A DNA stretch of 64,000 nucleotides from GCA-002715885 sp045561575 (GTDB lineage Bacteria; Bacteroidota; Bacteroidia; Flavobacteriales; BACL11): NCBI GenBank assembly GCA_045561575.1, contig JBJKXM010000004.1, forward strand, positions 62,001 through 126,000, given 5' to 3'. Below are positions 45,165 through 54,458 of this stretch, one piece after another. Both the position numbers and the translations under genes were made by a program. Numbering within the stretch: the first letter of the stretch is position 1; each line of letters starts with the position of its first letter. Under the pieces are notes generated by a model, which did not search any database, was not told the origin of the DNA, and was given only the letters and a program-made list of their open reading frames with translations.

Positions 45165-46850
45165 ATGAAAAAAATTCTGATTTTACTGATAATTTTATTC
45201 TCCAGTAATTTAACTTTCTCACAAGATTATATAAACCCCTTAGACTTTAGATTACTACTTTCAGGTACATTTGGAGAATTAAGGGGAAATCATTTTCACG
45301 CAGGAATTGATTTTAAAACCAAAGGTGTTGAAGGGCAAAATATCTATGCTATAGCTGATGGTTACATATCAAGAATAAAAGTATCCTCGTATGGCTATGG
45401 AAAAGCACTTTATATTAACCATCCTGATGGAAAAACGTCTGTTTATGCACATCTTCAAAAATTCTCTAAAAAAATAGATACTATTGTTAAAAAAGAGCAT
45501 TATAAAAGAAAACAATTTGAAATAAATATTTTTCCAAAAGCTTATAGCATTCAAGTAAAGCAGGGGGAAATAATTGCACTTTCAGGAAATAGTGGAAGTA
45601 GCCAAGGAGCTCATCTACATTTTGAAATTAGAGACACAAAAACTGAACATCCTCTTGACCCACTTGATTATGGATTTAAAGTCATTGATAACATCTCTCC
45701 TATTTTAAAAGAAATTAAAATTTTTGATATAGATAATCATGATTTGTCATCGACTTATAAAATATCTAAGAAAAATAAGAAATATTATACGCAAGATACA
45801 ATCTATTCCAATTCAAAAGTTGGAATTGGCATATATACATTCGACCAATCTAATGATGCATATAATAAAAATGGAGTTAATGATATAAAAGTTTATATTG
45901 ATAGTGTTTTGATATATCATTTCGAATTAGATCAACTTGATTTTAGTAAAAATAAATATATTAACGCACATATCGATTATGAAGAAAAAGTATTAAGTAA
46001 AAGAAAATTTCATAAATGCTTTAGACTTCCAAACAACTCACTAAAAAATTATAAAACACTAATAAATAATGGTTATTACAAATTAGATGATAATAAAAAT
46101 CATTTAGTAGAAATTGAAGTTAGTGATTCTTATGATAATATATCTAACTTATCATTCATATTAAAAAAATCAATAACAGCTTCAGAAAATAAAACAATAA
46201 CAAATATTGATAAGCCTGATGCTTCAACAACAAAGCTGTTTTATTGGTATAATGAAAATAACTTTAATACAGATAATTTTAAATTATCAATAAATAAAAA
46301 TTATCTATATGAAACCATAGATTTTAATTACCTTGAAAAAGACTCCATAAAAGGCACATATGGCAAGATTCATCAGTGTCATTTTGAAACTGTTCCACTT
46401 CACAAGGCTGCCAAAATATCAATTAGAGCAAATATTCCCTCCAGATTAAAAGATAAAGTCTACATAGCCAAGGTTAAAGATAATAAGTATATATATTTCG
46501 GAAATAAATGGGAAAATAGTTACTTAAGTGCAAAAATTAGTCAATTTGGAGATTTTGCAGTTGCTGCAGATTCAATTAAACCAAAAATAACTGGAGTAAA
46601 TATTTATCCTGCAAAAGAAATTAAAAATCAAACAACTATTAAATGTTTAATTGAAGATAAAGAAAGTGGAATTAAAAAGTTTGAAGGCAAGATAAATGGC
46701 CAATGGGTGTTAATGGAATATGATCATAAAAGAAAATTATTAGAATATGATTTTAATGAAATCATAAAAAAAGGAGAAAACCTATTTAATCTTGAAGTCA
46801 CTGATATGCTTGGAAATGTAAAAAAATATTCTGCTAAATTTTATTATTAA
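45165..46850 (+). CDS. M23-family metallopeptidase (LysM-free, secreted)
   Basis: The 561-residue protein has a signal peptide ending TFSQ and a single M23/LytM domain at about 30-170. Zinc ligands are in HFHAGID (His45, Asp49) and HLHFE (His150, His152), and the loop HPDGKTSVYAHLQ lies between. The remaining 390 residues are beta-rich with no known domain. M23 enzymes cut peptidoglycan peptide bridges in cell separation or envelope remodelling. Proximity to zapA fits a division role. The 3' end overlaps the convergent arsC-like gene by 17 bases. Confidence 0.88.
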   Translation: MKKILILLIILFSSNLTFSQDYINPLDFRLLLSGTFGELRGNHFHAGIDFKTKGVEGQNIYAIADGYISRIKVSSYGYGKALYINHPDGKTSVYAHLQKFSKKIDTIVKKEHYKRKQFEINIFPKAYSIQVKQGEIIALSGNSGSSQGAHLHFEIRDTKTEHPLDPLDYGFKVIDNISPILKEIKIFDIDNHDLSSTYKISKKNKKYYTQDTIYSNSKVGIGIYTFDQSNDAYNKNGVNDIKVYIDSVLIYHFELDQLDFSKNKYINAHIDYEEKVLSKRKFHKCFRLPNNSLKNYKTLINNGYYKLDDNKNHLVEIEVSDSYDNISNLSFILKKSITASENKTITNIDKPDASTTKLFYWYNENNFNTDNFKLSINKNYLYETIDFNYLEKDSIKGTYGKIHQCHFETVPLHKAAKISIRANIPSRLKDKVYIAKVKDNKYIYFGNKWENSYLSAKISQFGDFAVAADSIKPKITGVNIYPAKEIKNQTTIKCLIEDKESGIKKFEGKINGQWVLMEYDHKRKLLEYDFNEIIKKGENLFNLEVTDMLGNVKKYSAKFYY

Positions 46851-47253
46851 TCATCGGTAAAAATTCACTTTTTAAAAAATTGTGAATTTGATCTCTAATC
46901 TTCTTATAAACTACTATTTTTTGCTCATAAGTTCCTTTAGCATCAGCAGGATCATCAAAACTATGGTGAATAAAATATGTTTGTTTTGGGAAAACAGGAC
47001 AAATTTCCTTAGCATTATCACAAACAGTTAGTACTAGATCTATATCTAGATCAAGATACTCATCAATATGATTAGAGGTATTAGATGAAATATAAATATC
47101 TAACTCTTTCATTACCTCATCAGCATATTTATTAACAGGTTCCGGTTTAGTTCCAGCACTAAAGATCTGAAAGTCAGTTAAAGATTCTAAAAATCCATGT
47201 GCCATTTGAGATCTACAAGAATTTCCTGTACATAAAATTAAAATTTTTTTCAT
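46834..47253 (-). CDS. arsC: ArsC-type arsenate reductase / low-molecular-weight protein tyrosine phosphatase
   Basis: The 139-residue protein has the phosphatase loop CTGNSCRS (Cys8-Ser15) and the general-acid segment DDPADAKG. Cys78 and Cys85 (VCDNAKEICP) have the seven-residue spacing of thioredoxin-coupled ArsC, whose triad is Cys10, Cys82 and Cys89. It therefore likely reduces arsenate through a Cys relay, using thioredoxin. No arsenite pump or ArsR is nearby, so a phosphatase role on another substrate cannot be ruled out. It overlaps the upstream membrane gene by four bases, as the last gene of a four-gene unit. Confidence 0.85.
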   Translation of the reverse strand: MKKILILCTGNSCRSQMAHGFLESLTDFQIFSAGTKPEPVNKYADEVMKELDIYISSNTSNHIDEYLDLDIDLVLTVCDNAKEICPVFPKQTYFIHHSFDDPADAKGTYEQKIVVYKKIRDQIHNFLKSEFLPMINNKI

Positions 47254-47615
47254 TTATAGTAATATTTTTCAGTTTGCATTAATAAAATTAAAAATAAATT
47301 AATCGATGAAAGAATCCAAACCTGTGTGGTGTTAAGTAGAATATCATTTAAGGGTTGAATAAACATAAATAAAAAAGAAATTAATGAAATAGTATTGATT
47401 AATTTTATATATAAATCTATAGATACTAAATAAATTTGAAGAAACAAAAAAGCTGATAAGATGTAATATGTTGCTCTTTCTTTAATTATATATACAGAAA
47501 CTTCAGAATAATCAAGTTTAAATCCAAGCATTTCATGAAAATACAAGAAGAGTGCAAGTAATGCTAAATATATAACCCATAGATATATTGAATATATATT
47601 ATTTGTTTTTGTCAT
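47250..47615 (-). CDS. Small four-helix membrane protein (third of the tandem set)
   Basis: The 121-residue protein from ATG 47615 has four hydrophobic helices. It aligns with the gene just upstream: IYSIYLWVIYL and YSVYIFTIYLF near the start, YYILSAFLFLQIY and SAFLIGSAFLIFQIY, then KLINTISLISFLF and RLIDTFVVMAFTL, with similar gaps. The family is not recognised. It overlaps the upstream gene by 17 bases and the ArsC-like gene by 4, so all are probably translated in coupled fashion. Confidence 0.65.
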   Translation of the reverse strand: MTKTNNIYSIYLWVIYLALLALFLYFHEMLGFKLDYSEVSVYIIKERATYYILSAFLFLQIYLVSIDLYIKLINTISLISFLFMFIQPLNDILLNTTQVWILSSINLFLILLMQTEKYYYK

Positions 47616-47970
47616 ATAAAAGAGCTCCAATAATTAAAAAATGAATTATAATAAATAAAATGTAAACTGGTTTAAAGATAAATACACCAAGCACACAAAA
47701 AGTAGGATATACCATAGTTAAGGTAAATGCCATAACAACAAATGTATCTATTAACCTTTGAAAATATTTTTTATCAATATTGTATATCTGAAAGATTAAG
47801 AAAGCAGATCCAATCAAAAAAGCAGATCTAGATGAATCATTTGCAGATGGAAAATTTTCCATAAAAAAGAAATAAGTAGAATAGAAATAATTAAATAATC
47901 CTATTATAAAAAGGTAAATAGTAAATATATAAACGGAATAGTATCTTTTACTTGAAGATTTTTCTTTCAT
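47599..47970 (-). CDS. Small four-helix membrane protein (second of the tandem set)
   Basis: The 123-residue protein has four hydrophobic helices; the N-terminus is charged (MKEKSSSKRYYS). It is a paralogue of the gene that follows, as shown by the shared SAFLIFQIY-type helix and the T/P pattern of helix 3. It overlaps the first gene by 23 bases and the third by 17. It carries no enzymatic motif. A membrane partner role for the ArsC-like protein is speculative. Confidence 0.65.
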   Translation of the reverse strand: MKEKSSSKRYYSVYIFTIYLFIIGLFNYFYSTYFFFMENFPSANDSSRSAFLIGSAFLIFQIYNIDKKYFQRLIDTFVVMAFTLTMVYPTFCVLGVFIFKPVYILFIIIHFLIIGALLYDKNK

Positions 47971-48334
47971 ATATTAATAAAATAAATAAGCCAAAATGAA
48001 AAACAGATGTAAAAAATATATGAGGCACTTGATTTAATGAGAAAAGATAGATATCGAAAAAAAATGTACCCAGTTCATAAAGAGCTAAAACTGGTAAAAT
48101 TGTAATATAAACTGTATTAGATTTTAAATAAACTAATCTGATTAAAAGAGCATATACAATATGAAACAATCCAATTTTAACAATATTTAATTCAGGATTA
48201 AAAACAGAAATTACTTGAAAAGAAGTAGTATAAATTTCTGAACTATAAAATATACAAAAAATTCCTGATAAACCATATAGAAATGGTAGAACTAATGAAG
48301 ATACTGGAATTCTTTTTTTAATCTTTGGCTCCAT
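47948..48334 (-). CDS. Small four-helix membrane protein (first of the tandem set)
   Basis: From ATG 48334 the protein has 128 residues and four predicted helices (starting MEPKIKKRIPVSSLVLPF). The open frame extends to a TTG at 48343 but a -7 box lies there. It is more diverged than the other two; only the overall layout and the end (GLFILLIYERK against ILLMQTEKYYYK) are shared. It is the first gene of the operon. Confidence 0.65.
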   Translation of the reverse strand: MEPKIKKRIPVSSLVLPFLYGLSGIFCIFYSSEIYTTSFQVISVFNPELNIVKIGLFHIVYALLIRLVYLKSNTVYITILPVLALYELGTFFFDIYLFSLNQVPHIFFTSVFHFGLFILLIYERKIFK

Positions 48335-48340
48335 AGATGG

Positions 48341-48348
48341 CAAAAGTA
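48341..48348 (-). promoter_or_regulatory. Putative -7 element of the membrane-protein/arsC operon
   Basis: On the minus strand TACTTTTG matches TAnnTTTG. Its last base lies 7 bases before the first base of ATG 48334, so the transcript would be leaderless or nearly so. Confidence 0.5.
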
Positions 48349-48403
48349 TGAAAATAACATAATAATCTTCTTATTGTTCAGTTATATTGTAGCTATAATA
48401 TCA

Positions 48404-48411
48404 TACTTTTG
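48404..48411 (+). promoter_or_regulatory. Putative -7 element of the third TonB receptor gene
   Basis: TACTTTTG matches TAnnTTTG and its last base is 7 bases before the first base of ATG 48418. It mirrors the divergent element at 48341-48348, with the same sequence and the same spacing. Confidence 0.5.
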
Positions 48412-48417
48412 TAATAG

Positions 48418-50862
48418 ATGAGAGCCTGTTTTTTTACATTTCTATTCTTATTTACTTCATATTTCACTTTTAGTCAAAATATTCGTGGAAAAATAACAGA
48501 TGTAAATAATAATCCATTAGAGGCTGTAAATATTTCAATAATCGATATTAAAGGTGGTGAAACATCAAATAAAGAAGGAAATTATAATATTTCCATTAAA
48601 GCAAATCGTTCATACGTTATAGCATTTAGTTTTATAGGCTATCAAACTGAAAAAATTAGAATACCCATGCTCAAAAAAGGGCAAGAATATGTTCTAAATA
48701 TTATACTTAAAGAATCTAACACTGTACTAGAGAGTATTATTGTTAAAGACCAAAAAAGCAGAAAAAACAATTTAAGTAGAATTAAAACTAAACATGTAGA
48801 AGTTATTCCTGGCTCAAGTGGAGGTATTGAGTCTGTCTTAAAAACACTACCAGGTGTTAGTTCAGCAAATGAGCTTAGCTCACAATATTCTGTAAGAGGA
48901 GGTAATTTTGATGAAAATCTTGTTTATGTAAATGGTATAGAGGTTTACAGACCTTTTTTAATACATTCAGGCCAGCAAGAAGGACTTAGCTTTGTAAATA
49001 CCGATTTAGTTGGAAGTATTTTATTTTCAGCAGGTGGGTTTTCTGCTAAATATGGAGATAAAATGTCCTCTGTTCTTGATATCAAATACAAACAACCAAA
49101 AAAAATAGCTAGTTCTGTAAGTTTAAGTTTATTGGGCGGTTCTGCTCATCTGGAAGGACTAAGTAAAAACAGAAGACTTAGTTATCTAGTGGGATTAAGA
49201 CATAAATCAAATCAATACATTTTAAATAGTCTTGATACAGAGGCAGAATACGCTCCAAGATTTTCTGACTTACAAACATTTATCAACTATAAATTAAATA
49301 CTAATTGGGATATCAGTCTTCTAACAAATATATCGAGCAATCAGTATCAAATGATTCCTCAGGATAGGAATACTGATTTTGGCACATTTAACGAAGCACT
49401 TAGACTAACTATATTTTTTGAGGGTCAAGAGTTAGATAAATATGAAACGTATTTTGGTGCATTATCTACAAAATACAACCCAAACACAAAACTCCAACTT
49501 GAACTAACAAGTTCAGCATTTCAAACTTATGAAGAAGAGAATTTTGATATTTTAGGTGAATATTGGCTGTATCAATTAGATAATAATTTAGGTTCAGACA
49601 ATTTTGGAGATGTTGCTTTTGATAGAGGTGTTGGAAAATATATTAATCATGCAAGAAACTCTTTAGATGCTAGAGTAATTAATTTTTCTCATAAAGGAAA
49701 TTACAATCAAGACAAGATCAATATTAATTGGGGCTTAAAGTTTCAAAATGAAATAATAAACGACAGAATAAGTGAATGGACTTTAATTGATTCTGCAGGA
49801 TTTACTCTTCCTCACCCATTTGATTCAATTGGTAACCCATCAAACCCAAATCAACAGGTTTTAATGAGTGAACTATTAAAAAGTAATATTAATATTTCAA
49901 GTAATAGACAATCAGGTTATTTAGAATATAGTCAAGATATAAATAATTTATCATTAAGGGCTGGTACTAGATCAAGTTTCTGGTCTTATAATGAAGAGCT
50001 TTTAGTTTCTCCAAGAGCATCTTTAGCATATGCACCAAATTGGGAAAAAGATGTTGTATTTAGGTTAGCCTCTGGAATTTATTATCAATCTCCATTCTAT
50101 AGAGAGCTTAGATACCCTAATGGAGAACTAAATCAAGAGATTAAGTCACAAAAATCCGTTCACTATGTAGCTGGATCAGATTATCTATTTTATAAATGGG
50201 GAAGACCTTTTAAATGGATAACAGAAATCTATTACAAAAAATTAGAAAATCTTATTCCATATAAAGTTGATAACGTAAGAATACAATATCTTGCTGAAAA
50301 TAATTCAGAAGGTTATGCAACTGGAATTGATTTTAAAATAAATGGAGAGTTTGTTTCTGGGGTAGAAAGTTGGGCAAGCTTATCAATTATGCAAACTGAA
50401 GAAGATATTATTGGAGATTCATATGTTGATTCAGAGGGAAAAACTATATATCCTGGATATATACCTCGTCCAACTGATCAAAGAGTAAATTTTAGTTTAT
50501 TTTTCCAAGATTATATTCCAGGAAATATGAATTATAAAATGCATTTAAACATGATTTATGGATCTGGTCTACCCTTTGGACCTCCTAAATCTGAAAAGTA
50601 TCAAGATGTCTTAAGAATACCCGATTATAGAAGAGTTGATATTGGATTTTCAGCAGTATTAAAATCTGAAAATAAAAGAGCAAAACTTAAATTCATGAAT
50701 ATTTTTAATTCAGCATGGGTAAGTGCTGAAGTATTTAATCTTCTAGATATAAATAACACAATATCATATCTGTGGGTTTCAGATGTAGGCGGAAGACAGT
50801 ATGCAGTTCCAAATTATTTAACAAGAAGACAATTAAACCTAAAATTAATTTTTAGATTTTAA
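48418..50862 (+). CDS. TonB-dependent receptor with CarboxypepD_reg-like domain
   Basis: The 814-residue receptor starts with a signal peptide ending YFTFSQ. A carboxypeptidase-regulatory-like domain follows (about 20-105), then a plug (about 115-230) with SSQYSVRGGNFDENLVYVNG-like sequence split by ELS, and a barrel to the terminal LKLIFRF. The substrate is unknown. It faces the small-membrane-protein operon, with mirrored -7 boxes, and ends one base from the purL end. Confidence 0.9.
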   Translation: MRACFFTFLFLFTSYFTFSQNIRGKITDVNNNPLEAVNISIIDIKGGETSNKEGNYNISIKANRSYVIAFSFIGYQTEKIRIPMLKKGQEYVLNIILKESNTVLESIIVKDQKSRKNNLSRIKTKHVEVIPGSSGGIESVLKTLPGVSSANELSSQYSVRGGNFDENLVYVNGIEVYRPFLIHSGQQEGLSFVNTDLVGSILFSAGGFSAKYGDKMSSVLDIKYKQPKKIASSVSLSLLGGSAHLEGLSKNRRLSYLVGLRHKSNQYILNSLDTEAEYAPRFSDLQTFINYKLNTNWDISLLTNISSNQYQMIPQDRNTDFGTFNEALRLTIFFEGQELDKYETYFGALSTKYNPNTKLQLELTSSAFQTYEEENFDILGEYWLYQLDNNLGSDNFGDVAFDRGVGKYINHARNSLDARVINFSHKGNYNQDKININWGLKFQNEIINDRISEWTLIDSAGFTLPHPFDSIGNPSNPNQQVLMSELLKSNINISSNRQSGYLEYSQDINNLSLRAGTRSSFWSYNEELLVSPRASLAYAPNWEKDVVFRLASGIYYQSPFYRELRYPNGELNQEIKSQKSVHYVAGSDYLFYKWGRPFKWITEIYYKKLENLIPYKVDNVRIQYLAENNSEGYATGIDFKINGEFVSGVESWASLSIMQTEEDIIGDSYVDSEGKTIYPGYIPRPTDQRVNFSLFFQDYIPGNMNYKMHLNMIYGSGLPFGPPKSEKYQDVLRIPDYRRVDIGFSAVLKSENKRAKLKFMNIFNSAWVSAEVFNLLDINNTISYLWVSDVGGRQYAVPNYLTRRQLNLKLIFRF

Positions 50863-53095
50863 TTATTTCATCTTTTCAGCAATTGAAGAATTGAATATAT
50901 TTTTATATTCAGAAATATCCCCAAAAGACTCATTATCAACTGAAATATTTCCTGAAGTTACAGAACCTATTTGATTAAAAATTGTATTGGTAGATGATAA
51001 AAAGTCCTCAAATTGTTTTTTATTATTTGATTCAATGGAAACAACAACTCTTGATGGAGATTCTCCAAAAAGAAACGCGTCTTTTCTTAAGTTAGTTAAA
51101 GAATTAATGCTAAACCCAAGATTATTGTACATTGAACTTTCTAATAACGTAATAAACAACCCACCATCAGCAACATCATGTGCAGATAAAATTAATTTTT
51201 TCTTTATCAAGCTTGAAATTGTTTGTTGTAATTCATACTCAACATCTAAATCAAAAAATGGTGTTGATGATTCATTATTATTATGAATTGATACAAGATA
51301 CTCAGAACAGCTAATATCATTATGAGATTCTCCAATTAAGTATATTAAAGATTCATTTTTACTAAAAGCTAAAGACATGATACTATTCTTATCCTCAACA
51401 ATTCCTAGCATTCCTATAGTAGGTGTTGGGAATACAGGAACTTCAACACCATCAACAGAGGATTGATTGTAAAAACTCACATTACCACCAGTTACTGGAG
51501 TATTAAATTTTTTGCATGACTTTGCCATTCCTTTAATAGATCCAACAAATTGCCAATAAACCTCTGGATTATATGGGTTACCAAAATTTAAACAATTAGT
51601 TATTGCAGAAGGAGTTCCTCCTGAACAAACAATATTTCTGGCAGCTTCTGCTACAGCCATTGCACAACCTTCTTCAGGGTTAGCATTAACCATTCTAGCA
51701 TTACAATCTACTGTCATAGCCAATGCTTTGTTTGAATCTTTCAAATTAACTATACCAGCATCAGTAGGAAAATTAGTTGACATATTAGCAGTTCCAACCA
51801 TAGAATCATATTGTTCATAAACAAATCTTTTTGAGGCTATATTAGGATTTGCAGTTAATGATTTGGCAACAGCAACAAAATCTTTTGGTTCTTCAACATC
51901 ATTAATATTAAACTGCTGAAAACGTTTAAAGTAACTAGGTTCTGAATACTCTCTTTCATATACTGGAGCACCTCCACCTAAAACTAAATCAGCACATGGA
52001 ACATCAGCAACTAATTCTCCGTGCATAAAATACTGAACCCTCTCTCCTTCTGTAACAACTCCTATTTCTTCACAAGAGAGGTCCCATTTATCAAAAATTT
52101 CTTTTACTACTTTTTCTTTTCCTTTTTCAACGACTACTAACATTCTCTCTTGAGATTCTGACAATAAAATCTCCCAATCTTTCATATTATCTTGTCTAGT
52201 TGGAACCTTATCTAGATTTATAGTCATCCCTTGTTTACCAGCTGCACTCATTTCATTTGTGGAACAAGTAATACCTGCTGCCCCCATATCTTGCATTCCA
52301 ACAATTGCATCTGTCTTTGCTAACTCCAATGTCGCTTCTAGCAATAATTTTTCTTGAAAAGGATCTCCAACTTGAACAGCTGGAAGATCTTCAGCAGAAT
52401 CTTCAGTAATATCTTTTGAGGCAAATGAAGCTCCATGAATTCCGTCCTTTCCTGTTCTAGAACCAACAATAAATATTGGATTTCCAACACCTGATGATGT
52501 AGCAGAAATCATTTCACCCTTCTTCATAATACCAGCTGAAAAAGCATTTACTAATGGATTAGTGTTGTAGCAATCATCAAAAAAAACCTCCCCCTCCTAT
52601 TATTGGAATTCCAAATGCATTACCATAATCTCCTATTCCTTTTGAAACTCCTTTCAATAACCATTTAGTTCTATCTAAATTAATATTACCAAATCTTAAT
52701 GAGTTTAGCTGGGCAACAGGACGAGCACCCATTGTAAAAATATCTCTGTTTATACCACCTACTCCTGTAGCAGCTCCTTGATAAGGTTCTAAAGCTGAAG
52801 GGTGATTATGTGATTCTATTTTAAAACAACACGCAAGTCCATCTCCTATATCTACAAGACCAGCATTTTCTTCGCCAGCTTCCACTAACATATGAGGACC
52901 TTCTTTTGGCAATTTTTTTAACCAAACAATTGAATTCTTATATGAACAATGTTCGGACCACATTACACCAAAAATACTTAGTTCACAAAAATTAGGGGTT
53001 CTACCTAATATTTCCTTAATTTTTTCAAACTCTTCGGGCAATAAACCCATTTCCTGAGCCTGTTCTACAGTAGAAATACTATTATCATTATTCAT
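50863..53095 (-). CDS. purL: Phosphoribosylformylglycinamidine synthase subunit PurL (single-base frameshift)
   Basis: Two minus-strand frames make one protein of about 744 residues, the size of small PurL that works with PurS and PurQ. The N-terminal part (53095 down to 52577) has SEHCSYKNS with catalytic His49 and ends after GIPIIGGG; the rest (52527 to 50863) resumes as MKKGEMISATSSGVGNP. Removing one C from CCCCC (52590-52594, plus strand) restores GIPIIGGEVFFDDCYNT. PurL makes formylglycinamidine ribonucleotide in purine synthesis. The break sits in a homopolymer, so an error or mutation is possible. Confidence 0.87.
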
Positions 53096-53120
53096 TAGAA
53101 AAAAAATTTATTTTAATTAA

Positions 53121-53128
53121 CAAATATA
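53121..53128 (-). promoter_or_regulatory. Putative -7 element of purL
   Basis: On the minus strand TATATTTG matches TAnnTTTG and ends 26 bases before the purL ATG. The -33 region is weak. Confidence 0.35.
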
Positions 53129-53190
53129 TAACTTACAAGATAGTCTATTAAAAAAGAGTAAGCTATTCAAAAGATGTTTTAAACAATTTA

Positions 53191-53742
53191 TTAAAAAATT
53201 TTAGGATTGTAATTTTCAATAATTTTACCTTTAAAATCTTTAAATGAATTTTCAATATATTGCATATCAGATTTAAAATCTTCAGATGGTATTATCATAT
53301 CAAATGCTCCAACGGTTTTTGTTTTGAAATCAAATTTGCAAAACACAATAGGCACATTTGATTTTAGCGCAATGTGATAAAAACCAGTTTTCCACTTCGG
53401 CACTCTTTTTCGAGTTCCCTCTGGTGCTATACCCAATCTAAAGATTTCAGAATTATTAAATTTATCAACTACTTGATCAACAACATTATTCTTTTGTTTT
53501 CTATAAACAGGAATGCCACCATTTAATCTTAAAATAGTTCCAAGAATTGGAACAAACAACTCACTTTTAATTAGATATTTAGGATAAATTTTTTGAATAT
53601 AGCCATAACATCTACCTATGAGAAAATCCCAATTTGATGTGTGTGGAGCTGCAATAATTATGCATTTCTTTGGATATTCAATAGAATCTTTAACTTTCCA
53701 GCCATTTAACTTAAAAATTAATATTGATAATAATCTTAGCAT
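53191..53742 (-). CDS. PlsC-type acyltransferase (1-acyl-glycerol-3-phosphate acyltransferase family)
   Basis: The 183-residue protein has the acyltransferase motif HTSNWD (HX4D) near residue 34 and APEGTRKR near residue 108. It is shorter than typical PlsC. It would acylate a lysophosphatidate or related lipid in the membrane. It is followed by a 96-base gap to purL, and the start lies 81 bases from the next gene. Confidence 0.85.
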   Translation of the reverse strand: MLRLLSILIFKLNGWKVKDSIEYPKKCIIIAAPHTSNWDFLIGRCYGYIQKIYPKYLIKSELFVPILGTILRLNGGIPVYRKQKNNVVDQVVDKFNNSEIFRLGIAPEGTRKRVPKWKTGFYHIALKSNVPIVFCKFDFKTKTVGAFDMIIPSEDFKSDMQYIENSFKDFKGKIIENYNPKIF

Positions 53743-53795
53743 AATTCTATTTTACACAAAGAAACAACAATTTAAAATACTTTCATCAAAAATTG

Positions 53796-53803
53796 TAAAT
53801 TTG
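53796..53803 (+). promoter_or_regulatory. Putative -7 element upstream of the small unknown gene
   Basis: TAAATTTG matches TAnnTTTG and ends 21 bases before ATG 53824. It would drive the run that includes DUF3822, rsmD and coaD. Confidence 0.4.
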
Positions 53804-53823
53804 CATCAAATAAAAACCAAAAA

Positions 53824-54458
53824 ATGAACGCTAAAAAAATCACGCTAATTCTTATTCCAATAAATATTGTACTTGCTTTTTTTGTTTACAATAGTATAAG
53901 CAGTGAAGTTGAATTTAATGAAGTTGCCAAAGAAAGAATTTCGGAAAATGTTCAAAAACTAAAAGACTTAAGAACGCTACAAATTGCATATAAAAAGAGA
54001 ATGAAGTTTTTGCAGATAATTTTAATGCTCTAATCGATTTTTTAGAAAAAGATTCAACTACTATAATAAAATCAGTTGGTGAAACTCCAGATTCATTAAT
54101 TAATGGACAACAAATAACTGATGCTCAAGCTTTAGAAATGGGTTTAATTAGTAGAGATACATTTTATGTTTCAGCTATGGAATCAATTTTTGATGCAAAC
54201 TATCTAAATACTAGAGACAACAAGTTTCCATTTGATGTAAACACCATTGCTCAGATTCCATTTTCTAACAAACAATATAATATAGATGCTAATGTGATTG
54301 AAAAAGGAAAGGTTAGCGTGCAAGTTTTTGAAATATCAGCAACCTATAGAGATGTCTTTAGTGGCTTAGACGCTGAAAATAAAAAGTATGATTTGAATAG
54401 CTTACTCAAAGTTGGTTCAATGACAGAAGCATCTTTAAATGGTAACTGGGGAGAATAA
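53824..54458 (+). CDS. Unknown protein with N-terminal membrane anchor and coiled coil (single-base frameshift)
   Basis: The first frame (53824-54033) gives an N-terminal membrane helix (about 5-22) and a coiled-coil stretch, VEFNEVAKERISENVQKLKD. Adding one A at AAAAA (53992-53996) continues through ENEVFADNFNALIDFLEKD into the frame read from ATG 54138 and ends at 54458, giving about 211 residues. The family is not recognised. The order unknown gene-DUF3822-rsmD-coaD is common in Bacteroidota. The missing base is probably a sequence error or recent mutation. Confidence 0.7.

Noticed and set aside
52577..52601. Programmed frameshift in purL
   Set aside because: PurL is not known to be recoded, and the site is a plain homopolymer; error or mutation is more likely, though not proven.
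54138..54458. A separate 106-residue gene
   Set aside because: It is the C-terminal part of the frameshifted unknown gene; coding sequence continues upstream of its ATG in the same frame to the indel at 53992-53996.
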